64,000 nt of DNA from Herbaspirillum sp. 3R11 (GTDB lineage Bacteria; Pseudomonadota; Gammaproteobacteria; Burkholderiales; Burkholderiaceae_D): positions 1,116,001 to 1,180,000 of the forward strand of contig NZ_SPNJ01000001.1 in NCBI RefSeq assembly GCF_004563925.1, written 5' to 3'. This document shows positions 1 to 8,112 of this stretch, piece after piece. The notes beneath the pieces are model-generated. The model was not told where the DNA came from. It saw only the letters and a list, made by a program, of their open reading frames with translations, and made no database searches. Position 1 is the first letter of the stretch, and every line of letters starts with the position of its first letter. The translations under genes and the position numbers were made by a program.

Positions 1-758
1 GACTTCAGGTCATCCTTGACCACGTGCTCCGGCATATAACCCCAGCCCATTGCCGCGCGCAGCAGTGCGTGCTTGGTGCCGAGGTCGCTCATGCGCCATG
101 ACAGCCGGGAGTGCACCGAGAAATCCTGGCGCGCCGTCAATTCGCTGCGATCGCTGAGGACCAGTTGCGTCTGCTGCGCCAGCAGCTTGTCCGGAATCCT
201 GCCCTTGATCGCCGCCAGAGGATGCTGCGGTGACACCACGCCGACCACCATCACGCTGGGCAAGGTCACGCGCAGCAGATTGGGCGGCGTGGTTGGCAGC
301 GTGCCGAGGATGCCGAGCATGGCGCGACCATCGATCACGCGCTCGGCCACTGCGCCCAGCGCTTCCACCTCCAGCCGCACCGTCACCGCAGGGAAGGCAT
401 CGCGAAAGCGCCGTAGCAGGTCAACCAGGCAATCGGTAGGGAAGAATACGTCCACCGCCAGCGCCACTTCCAGTTCCTGTCCCTGTGAAAACGCGCTGGC
501 ACGCACCTGCAGCGAATCGACCTGATCCAATACCTGGCGCGCATCGCGCAGCAGCGCTTCGCCGGCGTCGGTCAGTTGCGGGCGGTAGCCGCTGCGGTCG
601 AACAGGGCGACGTTGAGCTGGCTTTCCAGCGTGCCGATGGCGTAGCTGACCGCCGATTGGGCGCGAGCCAGGACACGGGCGGCAGCCAGGAAGCTGCCGC
701 TGTCGGCCACCTGGACGAACACCCGCAGCTGGTCGAGGGAAAAGCGTTCTATGTTCAT
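1..758 (-). CDS. LysR-family transcriptional regulator (3' end cut by window edge)
   Basis: Reading the minus strand from an ATG at 758 gives 252 residues that run off the left edge. The N-terminus (MNIERFSLDQLRVF, then a winged helix-turn-helix over about residues 3-62 with AARVLARAQSAVS) is typical of LysR regulators. The rest matches the effector-binding (periplasmic-binding-protein-like) domain, so only about the last 40-50 residues are missing. It faces doxX-pirin genes, an arrangement in which the regulator usually controls the divergent genes and itself. A strong palindrome lies 9 bases upstream of its start. The effector ligand cannot be told. Confidence 0.9.
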   Translation of the reverse strand, partial: MNIERFSLDQLRVFVQVADSGSFLAAARVLARAQSAVSYAIGTLESQLNVALFDRSGYRPQLTDAGEALLRDARQVLDQVDSLQVRASAFSQGQELEVALAVDVFFPTDCLVDLLRRFRDAFPAVTVRLEVEALGAVAERVIDGRAMLGILGTLPTTPPNLLRVTLPSVMVVGVVSPQHPLAAIKGRIPDKLLAQQTQLVLSDRSELTARQDFSVHSRLSWRMSDLGTKHALLRAAMGWGYMPEHVVKDDLK

Positions 759-766
759 GTCGGCAA

Positions 767-789
767 CACTATCTAATAATTAGATAGTG
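767..789. promoter_or_regulatory. 23-bp perfect palindrome, probable LysR operator
   Basis: Two 11-bp arms (CACTATCTAAT and its complement) surround one central base. The core TCTAATAATTAGA fits the T-N11-A rule of LysR boxes. It sits directly upstream of the lysR start at 758. A second inverted repeat, AATAATCA at 800-807 and TGATTATT at 819-826, follows in the same divergent promoter region. Probably the autoregulatory and activation sites; inferred from symmetry and position. Confidence 0.6.
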
Positions 790-932
790 ATTATAGAAAA
801 ATAATCAATTTCTTGTTGTGATTATTCGCATTATTCTGATCGTGCTTTCTGAAACATCAGTACTCAGCTACAGATCAGATCCACAAATCCAACATTCACA
901 ACATTCATTTATTCATTCGAGGGAGTTTCATC

Positions 933-1316
933 ATGATCATTTCCAAATCCGCTTTCACCGTCGGCCGCGTCCTGCTGGCATCGCTGTTCGTCATTTCCGG
1001 CATCTTCAAGATCATTGGTTTTTCCGGCACCGTCGGTTACATGGGCAGCCTCGGCATCCCCGTCCCGACCGTCGCCGTGATCGTCACGATCCTGGTCGAA
1101 GTCGGCGCCGGCCTGCTGTTGCTGACAGGCAGCCGTTTTGCTCGTCCTGCCGCTTTGCTGATCGCCATCTTCACCGTCGGCGCGACACTGGCCGCACACC
1201 GTTTCTGGGCTGTCGACGCTGCCGCCATGCAAGGCCAACTGACGAATTTCCTGAAGAACGTGTCCATCATCGGCGGCCTGCTGATCGTCTGGTCGGTGAA
1301 GCCTGCCGACGAATGA
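933..1316 (+). CDS. DoxX-family membrane protein
   Basis: A 127-residue protein with four hydrophobic segments (about residues 8-28, 45-65, 70-88 and 105-122) and the DoxX-type opening GRVLLASLFVISGIFKI. Family members are small inner-membrane proteins often linked to redox stress or thiol metabolism; their reaction is mostly undefined. The ATG at 933 has a good GGGAG Shine-Dalgarno 8 bases upstream. It is divergent from the LysR gene and is followed by two pirin genes in the same direction, about 135 bp downstream, so co-regulation by that LysR protein is likely. Confidence 0.88.
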   Translation: MIISKSAFTVGRVLLASLFVISGIFKIIGFSGTVGYMGSLGIPVPTVAVIVTILVEVGAGLLLLTGSRFARPAALLIAIFTVGATLAAHRFWAVDAAAMQGQLTNFLKNVSIIGGLLIVWSVKPADE

Positions 1317-1453
1317 GCTGACAGGAGCTGATAGGAGCTGAAATAAGCTGATACAGCTGCATCGTTGATAAAACTGCAATAGCAACAATCTGGTAACAAG
1401 GTGACGGCGGCACATCCGCTGCCGTCACCTCCGCACCTCACAGGAGAAACACC

Positions 1454-2305
1454 ATGAGCACCACTTTTACCCGCCAGCTGGAACGGCTGGTCAACGGCAT
1501 CCCGACCCAGGATGGCGCCGGTGTCAGCCTTACCCGTGTGCTGACGCATGATCTGCAACGCCGCCTGGATCCTTTCCTGATGCTGGACGCATTTCATTCG
1601 GACAAACCCGACGAATACCTGGCCGGTTTCCCCGACCATCCGCATCGCGGCTTTGAAACCGTGACCTACATGCTGCAAGGGCGCATGCGCCATCGCGACA
1701 ACGCCGGCAACGAAGGCCTGCTGGAACCGGGCGGCATGCAATGGATGACCGCCGGCCGCGGTCTGGTGCACTCGGAATTGCCGGAGCAGGAAGACGGCCT
1801 CATGAGCGGCTTCCAGCTGTGGGTGAACCTGGCCGGACGCGACAAGATGACCACGCCGGGCTACAGCGATATCCCGTCGGCGCAGATTCCCGAAGTGACG
1901 CCGCAGGATGGCGTGCAGGTGCGCGTGCTGGCCGGCGAAGCATTCGGCGTCAAGGGTGCGGTGGAACGTCCGACCACGGCGCCGCTGTATCTGGACCTGC
2001 AGGTGCAAGCCGACAAACGGCTCGCCTTGCCGATTCCGGCGACGCATAATGCTTTCCTGTATGTGTACGAAGGCGAATTGCTGATCGGACAAGACCAGCG
2101 CGTGGCTGCCGCCGGACGCATGGCGATCCTGAGCAACACTGCCGGTGCTGAAGGCGTGGAAATTCAGGCAAGCAAGGACAGCCGCTTCCTGCTGATCTCC
2201 GGCGAGCCGCTCAATGAGCCGATCGCGCAATGGGGACCGTTCGTCATGAACACCCGTGAAGAAGTCGAGCAGGCCATCGACGATTTCCGCGCAGGCAAGT
2301 TTTAA
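1454..2305 (+). CDS. Pirin family protein (first of two)
   Basis: A 283-residue bicupin. The N-terminal cupin holds the pirin metal-ligand pattern HPHRGFETVTYM with a further His in GRMRHRDN and a GRGLVHSE segment, the usual Fe-binding His/His/His/Glu set. The C-terminal cupin (from about residue 175) is the pirin_C type. Bacterial pirins include quercetin 2,3-dioxygenases and metabolic regulators, so the exact activity is open. Start chosen from AGGAG 8 bases before ATG. The next pirin begins 28 bp downstream, so the two form one transcript; they are diverged paralogues, not recent copies. Confidence 0.93.
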   Translation: MSTTFTRQLERLVNGIPTQDGAGVSLTRVLTHDLQRRLDPFLMLDAFHSDKPDEYLAGFPDHPHRGFETVTYMLQGRMRHRDNAGNEGLLEPGGMQWMTAGRGLVHSELPEQEDGLMSGFQLWVNLAGRDKMTTPGYSDIPSAQIPEVTPQDGVQVRVLAGEAFGVKGAVERPTTAPLYLDLQVQADKRLALPIPATHNAFLYVYEGELLIGQDQRVAAAGRMAILSNTAGAEGVEIQASKDSRFLLISGEPLNEPIAQWGPFVMNTREEVEQAIDDFRAGKF

Positions 2306-2333
2306 ACCATAACTCTTTGACAAGGAACGCCAC

Positions 2334-3212
2334 ATGAGCAGCATTCGTCATCTGATCCACGGCCTAGTGCGCGATATCGGTTTCCCGGTGCGCCGCCTGT
2401 TGCCGGCCGCGGCCGCCCGCACGGTCGGACCGTTCGTGTTCTTCGATCACATGGGCCCGGTCGAATTCGACAGCGGCACCACCGAAGGCGACGTCCGTCC
2501 GCATCCGCATATCGGCCTGGCGACGGTGACGTATCTGTTTTCCGGCGCCATGATGCATCGCGACAGCCTCGGCGTCGTGCAGCGGATCACGCCGGGCGCC
2601 GTCAACTGGATGGCGGCGGGGCGCGGCATCGTTCACTCCGAACGCGTGCCGGATGACATTCGCAACGGCAAGGTGCCGGTGCATGGCCTGCAAATGTGGG
2701 TGGCGTTGCCGAAGGACCAGGAGCAGGGCGAAGCGAGCTTCCATCACTATGCGGAAGACGACATGCCGCGTATCGAGGTGGGTGCCGCGAATCTGCATCT
2801 GCTGGCCGGCAAAGCCTATGGCCACGAGTCGCCGGTGAAGACCTCCAGCCCCACGCTGTATGTGTGCGGACGCATCAAGGCAGGCGGCACGCTGAACCTG
2901 CCGGCCGATTACAGTGAACGTGCGGTATATGTCGTCACCGGCGGCGCGACGCTCGACGGCGAAGCCCTGGAAGCCGGCGTGCTGGCGATCCTGGAGCCGG
3001 GTGTCGAGGTATTGCTGACCGCGCAGAGCGACACCCTGTTCATGGTGCTGGGCGGCGAGCCTATCGACGGTCCGCGCTTCGTCTGGTGGAATTTCGTGGC
3101 CAGCAGCAAGGAGCTTATCGAAAGCGCCAAGCTGGCGTGGCGGGCGCAGGACCGTGAAGTGTTCGGTGCGATCCCGGGCGAGGTGGAATGGATTCCGTTG
3201 CCGGAGAAGTGA
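2334..3212 (+). CDS. Pirin family protein (second of two)
   Basis: A 292-residue pirin with both cupin domains. The iron-site motif reads PHPHIGLATVTYLF with GAMMHRDS and RGIVHSER, keeping the His and Glu ligands but with Ile/Ala where the upstream paralogue has Arg/Glu. Start at ATG after AAGGA. It is the last gene of the doxX-pirin-pirin run and is followed by a bidirectional hairpin terminator. The C-terminal tail (AIPGEVEWIPLP) is common in pirins of this subgroup. Possible role as quercetinase or redox-responsive protein; substrate unknown. Confidence 0.93.
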   Translation: MSSIRHLIHGLVRDIGFPVRRLLPAAAARTVGPFVFFDHMGPVEFDSGTTEGDVRPHPHIGLATVTYLFSGAMMHRDSLGVVQRITPGAVNWMAAGRGIVHSERVPDDIRNGKVPVHGLQMWVALPKDQEQGEASFHHYAEDDMPRIEVGAANLHLLAGKAYGHESPVKTSSPTLYVCGRIKAGGTLNLPADYSERAVYVVTGGATLDGEALEAGVLAILEPGVEVLLTAQSDTLFMVLGGEPIDGPRFVWWNFVASSKELIESAKLAWRAQDREVFGAIPGEVEWIPLPEK

Positions 3213-3240
3213 GGATTTTGATTGCAGCGCCGGAAAAGAA

Positions 3241-3267
3241 AAAACGCCCTGATTGCCAGGGCGTTTT
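3241..3267. terminator. Bidirectional rho-independent terminator
   Basis: Hairpin AAAACGCCCT / AGGGCGTTTT with a 7-base loop; the A-rich and T-rich flanks make it work both ways. It lies between the convergent pirin gene (ends 3212) and the universal stress gene (ends 3294). Confidence 0.85.
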
Positions 3268-3293
3268 TCATTGTGCGCAAGCATTCAGATTGT

Positions 3294-3746
3294 TCAGGCT
3301 TCCTTGCCGCGGATGATCCATACCGGTAGCGGACACTGATGCATGACCTTCTCTGCCACGCTGCCCAGCACCAGTTTGCGGAAACCGGTGCGGCCGTGCG
3401 AACCGATCACCACCAGTTCGGCCTTGCTGTCCCTGGCCGCCTTGAGGATGGTGCCGGGAATGTCGCCCAGCGCAACCGGGTCTTCGACCAGGCGGGTTTC
3501 GCCGCGCAGGCCGGCCGAGGTGACGCGCGATTTGGCTTGCTCGAGGATGGTCTGGCCGGCGTCGACGACGCTGCCGTGCACACCGGCCGCAGCGCTGAGG
3601 CCGGTGTCGTACAGCAGGTGGCTATTGTCGACGACGTGCAGCACTTCGATGGTGCTGCCCAGCGTCTTGGCCAGTTTGATGGCTTCGTCCAGGGCCTGAT
3701 TGGCAGTATTGCTGCCGTCGACAGGAACGAGGATCTTTGCGTACAT
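3294..3746 (-). CDS. Universal stress protein (UspA family)
   Basis: A 150-residue single-domain Usp. It opens with the typical KILVPVDGS strand and ends with the ATP-binding signature G-2X-G-9X-GS (GSHGRTGFRKLVLGS, about residues 116-130), so it belongs to the nucleotide-binding subgroup. Such proteins dimerise and are induced by starvation or energy stress. Its start lies 17 bp after the stop of the small gene upstream on the same strand, so the two are co-transcribed. The operon ends at the bidirectional terminator shared with the pirin operon. Confidence 0.95.
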   Translation of the reverse strand: MYAKILVPVDGSNTANQALDEAIKLAKTLGSTIEVLHVVDNSHLLYDTGLSAAAGVHGSVVDAGQTILEQAKSRVTSAGLRGETRLVEDPVALGDIPGTILKAARDSKAELVVIGSHGRTGFRKLVLGSVAEKVMHQCPLPVWIIRGKEA

Positions 3747-3763
3747 GCGGGTGTCCTTAGGGT

Positions 3764-4066
3764 TTAGATCATGCCGAGGATACGGCCGAGCTCGGCGACG
3801 TAGGGGCTGTCCTTGAGGATCGCGCCTTCGACGGAATCCATCAGGTCCTGCGCTGAGTTGCGCGTGTTGCCGATGTGTTCGCGCAAGACCGCGGTTTCGA
3901 TCTCGGGGCTGTCGAGATGGCTCTTGAGCAAGGCGAAATCTCTGCGCAGCAGTGCGGCTTGCGGCGAGTCCGCAGGAATGTCCTGCAGCGCCTGTTCCAG
4001 TTCGGCCAGGATGTGCTTGAGTCGCACGTGGTTGGCATCGTCTTGACGCAGTATGGGGTCTGACAT
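3764..4066 (-). CDS. Small conserved helical protein (DUF4404-like)
   Basis: A 100-residue acidic protein without signal peptide or membrane segment. The first half (HVRLKHILAELEQALQDI) and second half are predicted amphipathic helices, and the C-terminus ends VAELGRILGMI. The overall layout resembles the DUF4404 family of small proteins, but I assign this only from general similarity. It heads the usp operon, so a stress-related role is plausible. Four 10-bp tandem repeats lie just upstream of its start. Confidence 0.75.
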   Translation of the reverse strand: MSDPILRQDDANHVRLKHILAELEQALQDIPADSPQAALLRRDFALLKSHLDSPEIETAVLREHIGNTRNSAQDLMDSVEGAILKDSPYVAELGRILGMI

Positions 4067-4090
4067 GTCGGCTCCGGGCGTTGGTTGATG

Positions 4091-4130
4091 GGAATTGATC
4101 GGGATTAATTGGGATTAATCGGGATTAATC
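4091..4130. repeat. Four tandem 10-bp repeats upstream of the usp operon
   Basis: Units GGAATTGATC, GGGATTAATT, GGGATTAATC, GGGATTAATC in register. The array starts 25 bp upstream of the start codon at 4066 of the minus-strand usp operon. The 10-bp period is close to one helical turn, which would put each unit on the same DNA face. Confidence 0.8.
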
Positions 4131-4352
4131 AAAATTCACGCAAAACTTGTAATTTTGCCAAGTCGTGCGTTGTTGAATATTTAACGGTTCATGATAAGAG
4201 ATGTAGCGAGTTCGTGCTGGGGAAGGTTCCGGCCTCCACATTTGTTACACTGCGGCAGGCCAGTAATTCATCATTTCATCATTACTTCATCAACTCCAGC
4301 ATCAGTTGCAGTTCCATCTCCAGCTCTGGTATCAACTCAAGAAAGCATCACC

Positions 4353-5552
4353 ATGAACGATTCCCCTGATTTCCCTGATTCCCTTGTTATAAGCTGGACC
4401 GAAGCAGAGGAAAATCGTTCCGCCCGCTGGCGTTCCGAAGCCGGCAATCCTCCGCCGAAAAAGGTCATCGTCGCCGATGATCGCATTCCCGCCGACGTCG
4501 CCTACAAGCTGGTCTGCGAAGGCACCGGCCTGCTCTGGCGCGGCGACTTCCAGAATGCGCGACAACTGTTGCAAGCGCTGGCGCGCCGCATCGACAAGCA
4601 GGCCGAGCGCAAGTCGGTCAAGACCGCTGACAAGAAAGACAAGAAGGACAAGAAAGCCGCCGTAACCACACCTGCAGCTTCGATCACCCAGACATTCCAC
4701 CAGCATCGCCAGGCGCAGGCGCAACGCGCGCGTATCCTCGGCATGCTGCTGGTGCCGCTGGAAGCCGACTACGCCATTCCTTTGCGTCGCGCACCCGACG
4801 TCAGCCAGGCTTGTGAAGAAGTCTACGGCGCAGGCAAGGAAGCCAGCGTAGCGACCCTGCGCGAAGTGCTCGGCCTGATCGGCGCGCATGAGTGGCGCAA
4901 GAAGGGCGTGCCCATTCCGGCGCTGGACGGCAGCATCCATCCGTATTACGGCGTGTTCTCGCCGGTGCGCGGCGAATACATCGATCTGATCGGACGCGCC
5001 AACTTGCCGTCCGTACAACTGGCGTTCGACATCGGCACCGGCACCGGCGTGCTGGCGGCCTTGCTGGTAAAGCGCGGCGTCAAGCACATCGTCGCCACCG
5101 ATCAAAGTGCACGCGCGCTGGAATGCGCGGCGGAGAACCTGAAACGCCTCGGCGTCGACAAGCAGGTCGAACTGGTTACTGCTGATCTGTTCCCGCCGGG
5201 CCAGGCGCCGTTGATTGTCTGTAATCCGCCGTGGGTGCCGGCCAAGCCGAGCTCGCCGATCGAACACGCGATCTACGATCCGGACAGCCGCATGCTGCGC
5301 GGCTTCCTCGACGGGCTGGCGGCGCATCTGACGCCGAACGGCGAGGGCTGGCTGATCCTGTCCGATTTCGCCGAACACCTGGGCTTGCGTTCGCGCGCTG
5401 AATTGCAGGCGATGTTCGACAAGGCAGGGTTGCGTGTCGCGCTGAAGCAAGACATCAAGCCGCGCCATCCGCGCTCCAGCGATGCCGAAGATCCGCTGCA
5501 TGCGGCGCGTGTGAAGGAAGTGACGTCGCTGTGGGTGTTGAAGGCGAAGTAA
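4353..5552 (+). CDS. HemK-like class I SAM-dependent methyltransferase
   Basis: A 399-residue protein. The C-terminal half is a class I methyltransferase: motif I FDIGTGTGV (around D226-G230), acidic loop ATDQSARAL, and motif IV NPPW at residues 291-294, the hallmark of HemK/PrmC-like enzymes that methylate amide or amino nitrogen on proteins or nucleic acids. The N-terminal 150 residues are not PrmC-like and contain a Lys-rich linker near residues 88-105. ATG 4353 is preferred because the open frame upstream (from 4191) shows low-complexity, non-coding-like sequence. Substrate unknown; monocistronic. Confidence 0.85.
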   Translation: MNDSPDFPDSLVISWTEAEENRSARWRSEAGNPPPKKVIVADDRIPADVAYKLVCEGTGLLWRGDFQNARQLLQALARRIDKQAERKSVKTADKKDKKDKKAAVTTPAASITQTFHQHRQAQAQRARILGMLLVPLEADYAIPLRRAPDVSQACEEVYGAGKEASVATLREVLGLIGAHEWRKKGVPIPALDGSIHPYYGVFSPVRGEYIDLIGRANLPSVQLAFDIGTGTGVLAALLVKRGVKHIVATDQSARALECAAENLKRLGVDKQVELVTADLFPPGQAPLIVCNPPWVPAKPSSPIEHAIYDPDSRMLRGFLDGLAAHLTPNGEGWLILSDFAEHLGLRSRAELQAMFDKAGLRVALKQDIKPRHPRSSDAEDPLHAARVKEVTSLWVLKAK

Positions 5553-5640
5553 TAAAAAGAGTCAATGTAAACAATCGATTGCTACCGATAGTTAATGTTT
5601 TGTATGAGCTATCGGTGGCTGATTTTATTGTCCGAAAGGC

Positions 5641-6039
5641 ATGTCAATGAAAGCAATTTCTCTCTTCATCGCTTTGACTCTGGGTGCATTGGGCGCGGCG
5701 AGCCTGGCCTCGGCACAGCCGCAGCCGCGCCTGCCGTATCCGCTCGGTTACGAACGCCAGGAGCCGGACAAGCCGGTCGTCACCACCAGCGCCAACACCT
5801 GCAAGTGTGAAGTGGCCGACACCAGCGGCAGCGCCTGCATGATCTACATGCGCACCAATGCCGGTGAATGGCTGGCGCAGAATGCGCCGCAGACGCGCAT
5901 GCGTTCATCCAATGACGGTCGTTACTACGACACGCCGTTCGCATTGGCGGCCAGCGCCTGCGCCGGCCGCAAGGTCAATGCCTCGACCGTGAAGGTGCAT
6001 TGGCTGGACCGCAAAAATGCCATTCTGGAGTGGAAGTGA
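5641..6039 (+). CDS. Small secreted protein of unknown function
   Basis: A 132-residue protein with a clear Sec signal peptide: Lys at the start, a hydrophobic core ISLFIALTLGALGAASL, and a likely cut after ASA near residue 27. The mature part is about 105 residues, rich in Thr, Asn and Ala, with four cysteines (CKC, C, C) that may form disulfides. I do not recognise a family. ATG 5647 is an alternative start. An 8-bp inverted repeat (ACCGATAG at 5584-5591, CTATCGGT at 5609-5616) lies in its leader. Confidence 0.75.
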   Translation: MSMKAISLFIALTLGALGAASLASAQPQPRLPYPLGYERQEPDKPVVTTSANTCKCEVADTSGSACMIYMRTNAGEWLAQNAPQTRMRSSNDGRYYDTPFALAASACAGRKVNASTVKVHWLDRKNAILEWK

Positions 6040-6055
6040 TTTGTGAAGAATCAGG

Positions 6056-6073
6056 CGTAAACGATTGTTTACG
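6056..6073. terminator. Hairpin between convergent genes, weak terminator candidate
   Basis: Perfect 7-bp stem CGTAAAC / GTTTACG with a GATT loop, followed by TTTGATTTAA. It overlaps the stop codon of the minus-strand LysR gene. The T-run is broken, so termination may be partial. Confidence 0.45.
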
Positions 6074-6974
6074 TTTGATTTAATCCCGCCTGCAAGAAGA
6101 GCCAATCGCGAAAGCGCATGATCTTCTTGCTGTTCTTTTCGCCCTCGCGATAGCTCAGAAAATGGGTTTCGCGCAGGACCGATTTCAGTTCTCCCCCATC
6201 GAGCCGCACCAGTTCGCCGTTAGCGATTTCCTGTTCCGCCAGGCGCGTGCTTTCCAATGCAATCCCGACACTGTTGACGGCCGCCGCCAGCGCCAGCGAG
6301 GCGCGGTCGAATGACGGCATCGGCCGTCCCGGCGGCAGCTTCATGCCGTTCAGCGCGAACCAGTCGCTCCAGCGCACCGGATTGAGCGTGGACTGGATCA
6401 GGGTCATGCCGGCAATATCGGCCAGCGTCAAGGCGTCGGGTTTGTCCCTGAGCAGCGCGGGCGAACACAGCGGCACGATGGTTTCCGAGCCGATCGCTTC
6501 GCTGACGATGCCGGCCCGTTGCGGCGCGCTGCCGTAGGCGATGGCCAGGTCGAGTTCTTCGTGGCGCAGCAGGTCGACCGGCTCGGCGCCTGAGGACATG
6601 CTGATGTTGATGTCGGGATACTGCTGCATGAAGCGCGGCAGCCGCGGGCCCAGCCACTTTGTCGCGAAGCTGGGCGAGCAATGCACCGCCAGCGCGTCGC
6701 TGCGGCGCGCCGGGCCGAGTTCTTCGCAGGCCGCTTCCATCAGGTCGAAGGCCACTGACAACTGGTCGAGCAGGCGCCGTCCTTCCACCGTCAGTTCGAC
6801 GCGGCGGAACGAGCGGGTGAACATGGGTTTGCCGAAATAGGTCTCGAGGCCGCGCACCTGGTGGCTGATGGCCGATGGCGAGAGATGCAGTTCTTCGCTG
6901 GCCAGCGCAAAACTCTGCAGCCGGGCGGCGGCTTCAAAGGCGCGCAGGGAAAAGAAACTGGGGAGTTTTCGCAT
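6069..6974 (-). CDS. LysR-family regulator (GcvA-like), neighbour of class II aldolase
   Basis: A 301-residue LysR protein of the GcvA/AmpR type: N-terminal MRKLPSFFSLRAFEAAARLQSF with the HTH helix LSPSAISHQVRGLE, linker, and substrate-binding domain starting DALAVHCSPSFATKWL. It is divergent from the class II aldolase gene, with 127 bp between the starts containing overlapping dyad repeats, so it probably controls that gene and itself. Its stop codon lies inside a hairpin shared with the convergent small secreted protein gene. Confidence 0.92.
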   Translation of the reverse strand: MRKLPSFFSLRAFEAAARLQSFALASEELHLSPSAISHQVRGLETYFGKPMFTRSFRRVELTVEGRRLLDQLSVAFDLMEAACEELGPARRSDALAVHCSPSFATKWLGPRLPRFMQQYPDINISMSSGAEPVDLLRHEELDLAIAYGSAPQRAGIVSEAIGSETIVPLCSPALLRDKPDALTLADIAGMTLIQSTLNPVRWSDWFALNGMKLPPGRPMPSFDRASLALAAAVNSVGIALESTRLAEQEIANGELVRLDGGELKSVLRETHFLSYREGEKNSKKIMRFRDWLFLQAGLNQT

Positions 6975-6991
6975 CGCGGCTCTGGTGAAGG

Positions 6992-7025
6992 TTCATGAGG
7001 TGAATCAGATTCATCATATTGTGAA
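6992..7025. promoter_or_regulatory. Overlapping dyads, probable LysR operator
   Basis: TTCA-TGAGG-TGAA (6992-7004), then TGAATCAGATTCA (7001-7013, perfect palindrome, T-N11-A), then TTCA-N8-TGAA ending at 7025. Half-sites alternate in a regular series between the divergent lysR (start 6974) and aldolase (start 7102) genes. Confidence 0.5.
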
Positions 7026-7101
7026 TACTCGTCATTTGTCAAAGCGCCGGGCTTCTTGGGATGATCACCTCATCAAAAAGATACTAAAACGGAGACCAGC
7101 C

Positions 7102-7974
7102 ATGATTGAAGTCGCAGACCGTGCAACATCCACCGCGCCAGCCAAAGCGGCTTTCAGCGCCCTCGACGCCGACGACAAGCGCGTCTCGGTGTACCAACCC
7201 GAGCAGCAGGGACTCAAATTTCCGGAGGTGCCGGTATTCGCCACCCACGCCGAAGAACGCCAGCATCGCAAGGAACGCCTGGTCGCCGCCTGCCGCGCCT
7301 TCGCCCTGCATGGCCTGGACTACGGCTTTGCCGGCCATCTGACGGTGCGCGATCCGGAATTCCCGGACCTCTACTGGACCAATCCGATGGCGGTGCATTT
7401 CTCCCAAGTCAAGCTGTCCAACCTGATCCTCGCCAATCACAAGGGAGAGGTAGTGCAGGGCACTTACGCACTGAACCGCGCCGGCTTCGTGCTGCACGCC
7501 GCGGTCCACGAGATGCATCAGGACATCGTCGCCATGTGCCACGCCCACACCGTCTACGGCACCGCCTGGGCGGCGCTGGGACGCCAGCTTGATCCGATCA
7601 CACAGGACGCGGCGGTGTTCTTTGAAGATCACGTCGTCATCACCGCCGAGGCCGGCGCCGTTGCGGTCAAGGCTGAAGCCGGCAAGTCGGTGGCCGCCGC
7701 CTTCGGCAAGAACAAGGCGGCGATCCACCAGAACCACGGGCTGTTCACCGCCAGCCGCCACAGCATCGAAGACGCCGCATTCTGGTTCATCGCGCTGGAA
7801 CGCTGCTGCCAGGTCCAGCTCATGGTCGAAGCCACCGGCATCAAGCCGACCATGGTGTCGCCGGAGCGCGCCCGCTACAGCCGTGAGAATGTCGGCAACT
7901 CCTTCATCGGCTGGCTGCACTTCCAGCCGATTTACGACCAACTGGTGCAGACCAGTCCGGACATGTTCGATTAA
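7102..7974 (+). CDS. Class II aldolase/adducin family protein
   Basis: A 290-residue cytosolic protein with the class II aldolase/adducin fold. The zinc-site region reads MCHAHTVYGTAW, and a conserved NKAAIHQNHGLFT follows, giving the usual three metal-binding His residues. Members cleave sugar phosphates (fuculose-, ribulose-phosphate) or act as decarboxylases; the long 45-residue N-terminal extension places this in the larger proteobacterial subgroup of unknown substrate. ATG 7102 has GGAG 7 bases upstream. Likely controlled by the divergent LysR regulator. A hairpin terminator follows. Confidence 0.9.
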   Translation: MIEVADRATSTAPAKAAFSALDADDKRVSVYQPEQQGLKFPEVPVFATHAEERQHRKERLVAACRAFALHGLDYGFAGHLTVRDPEFPDLYWTNPMAVHFSQVKLSNLILANHKGEVVQGTYALNRAGFVLHAAVHEMHQDIVAMCHAHTVYGTAWAALGRQLDPITQDAAVFFEDHVVITAEAGAVAVKAEAGKSVAAAFGKNKAAIHQNHGLFTASRHSIEDAAFWFIALERCCQVQLMVEATGIKPTMVSPERARYSRENVGNSFIGWLHFQPIYDQLVQTSPDMFD

Positions 7975-8009
7975 CTGATTTGTCCTCCGTCGCCCTGATG
8001 GGGATTCGC

Positions 8010-8035
8010 ATGCCGGCCATTTCGATGGCCGGCAT
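8010..8035 (+). terminator. Hairpin terminator after aldolase gene
   Basis: 11-bp perfect stem ATGCCGGCCAT / ATGGCCGGCAT with a stable TTCG tetraloop, then a short T-rich tract. It lies 36 bp after the aldolase stop. Confidence 0.7.
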
Positions 8036-8112
8036 TTGTCGTTGCCTTAATCAACTTCATTGAAGGAGAACGCCACTCACCACAGCCTCACTGTCGTGCA
8101 TTTACGTCAAAG

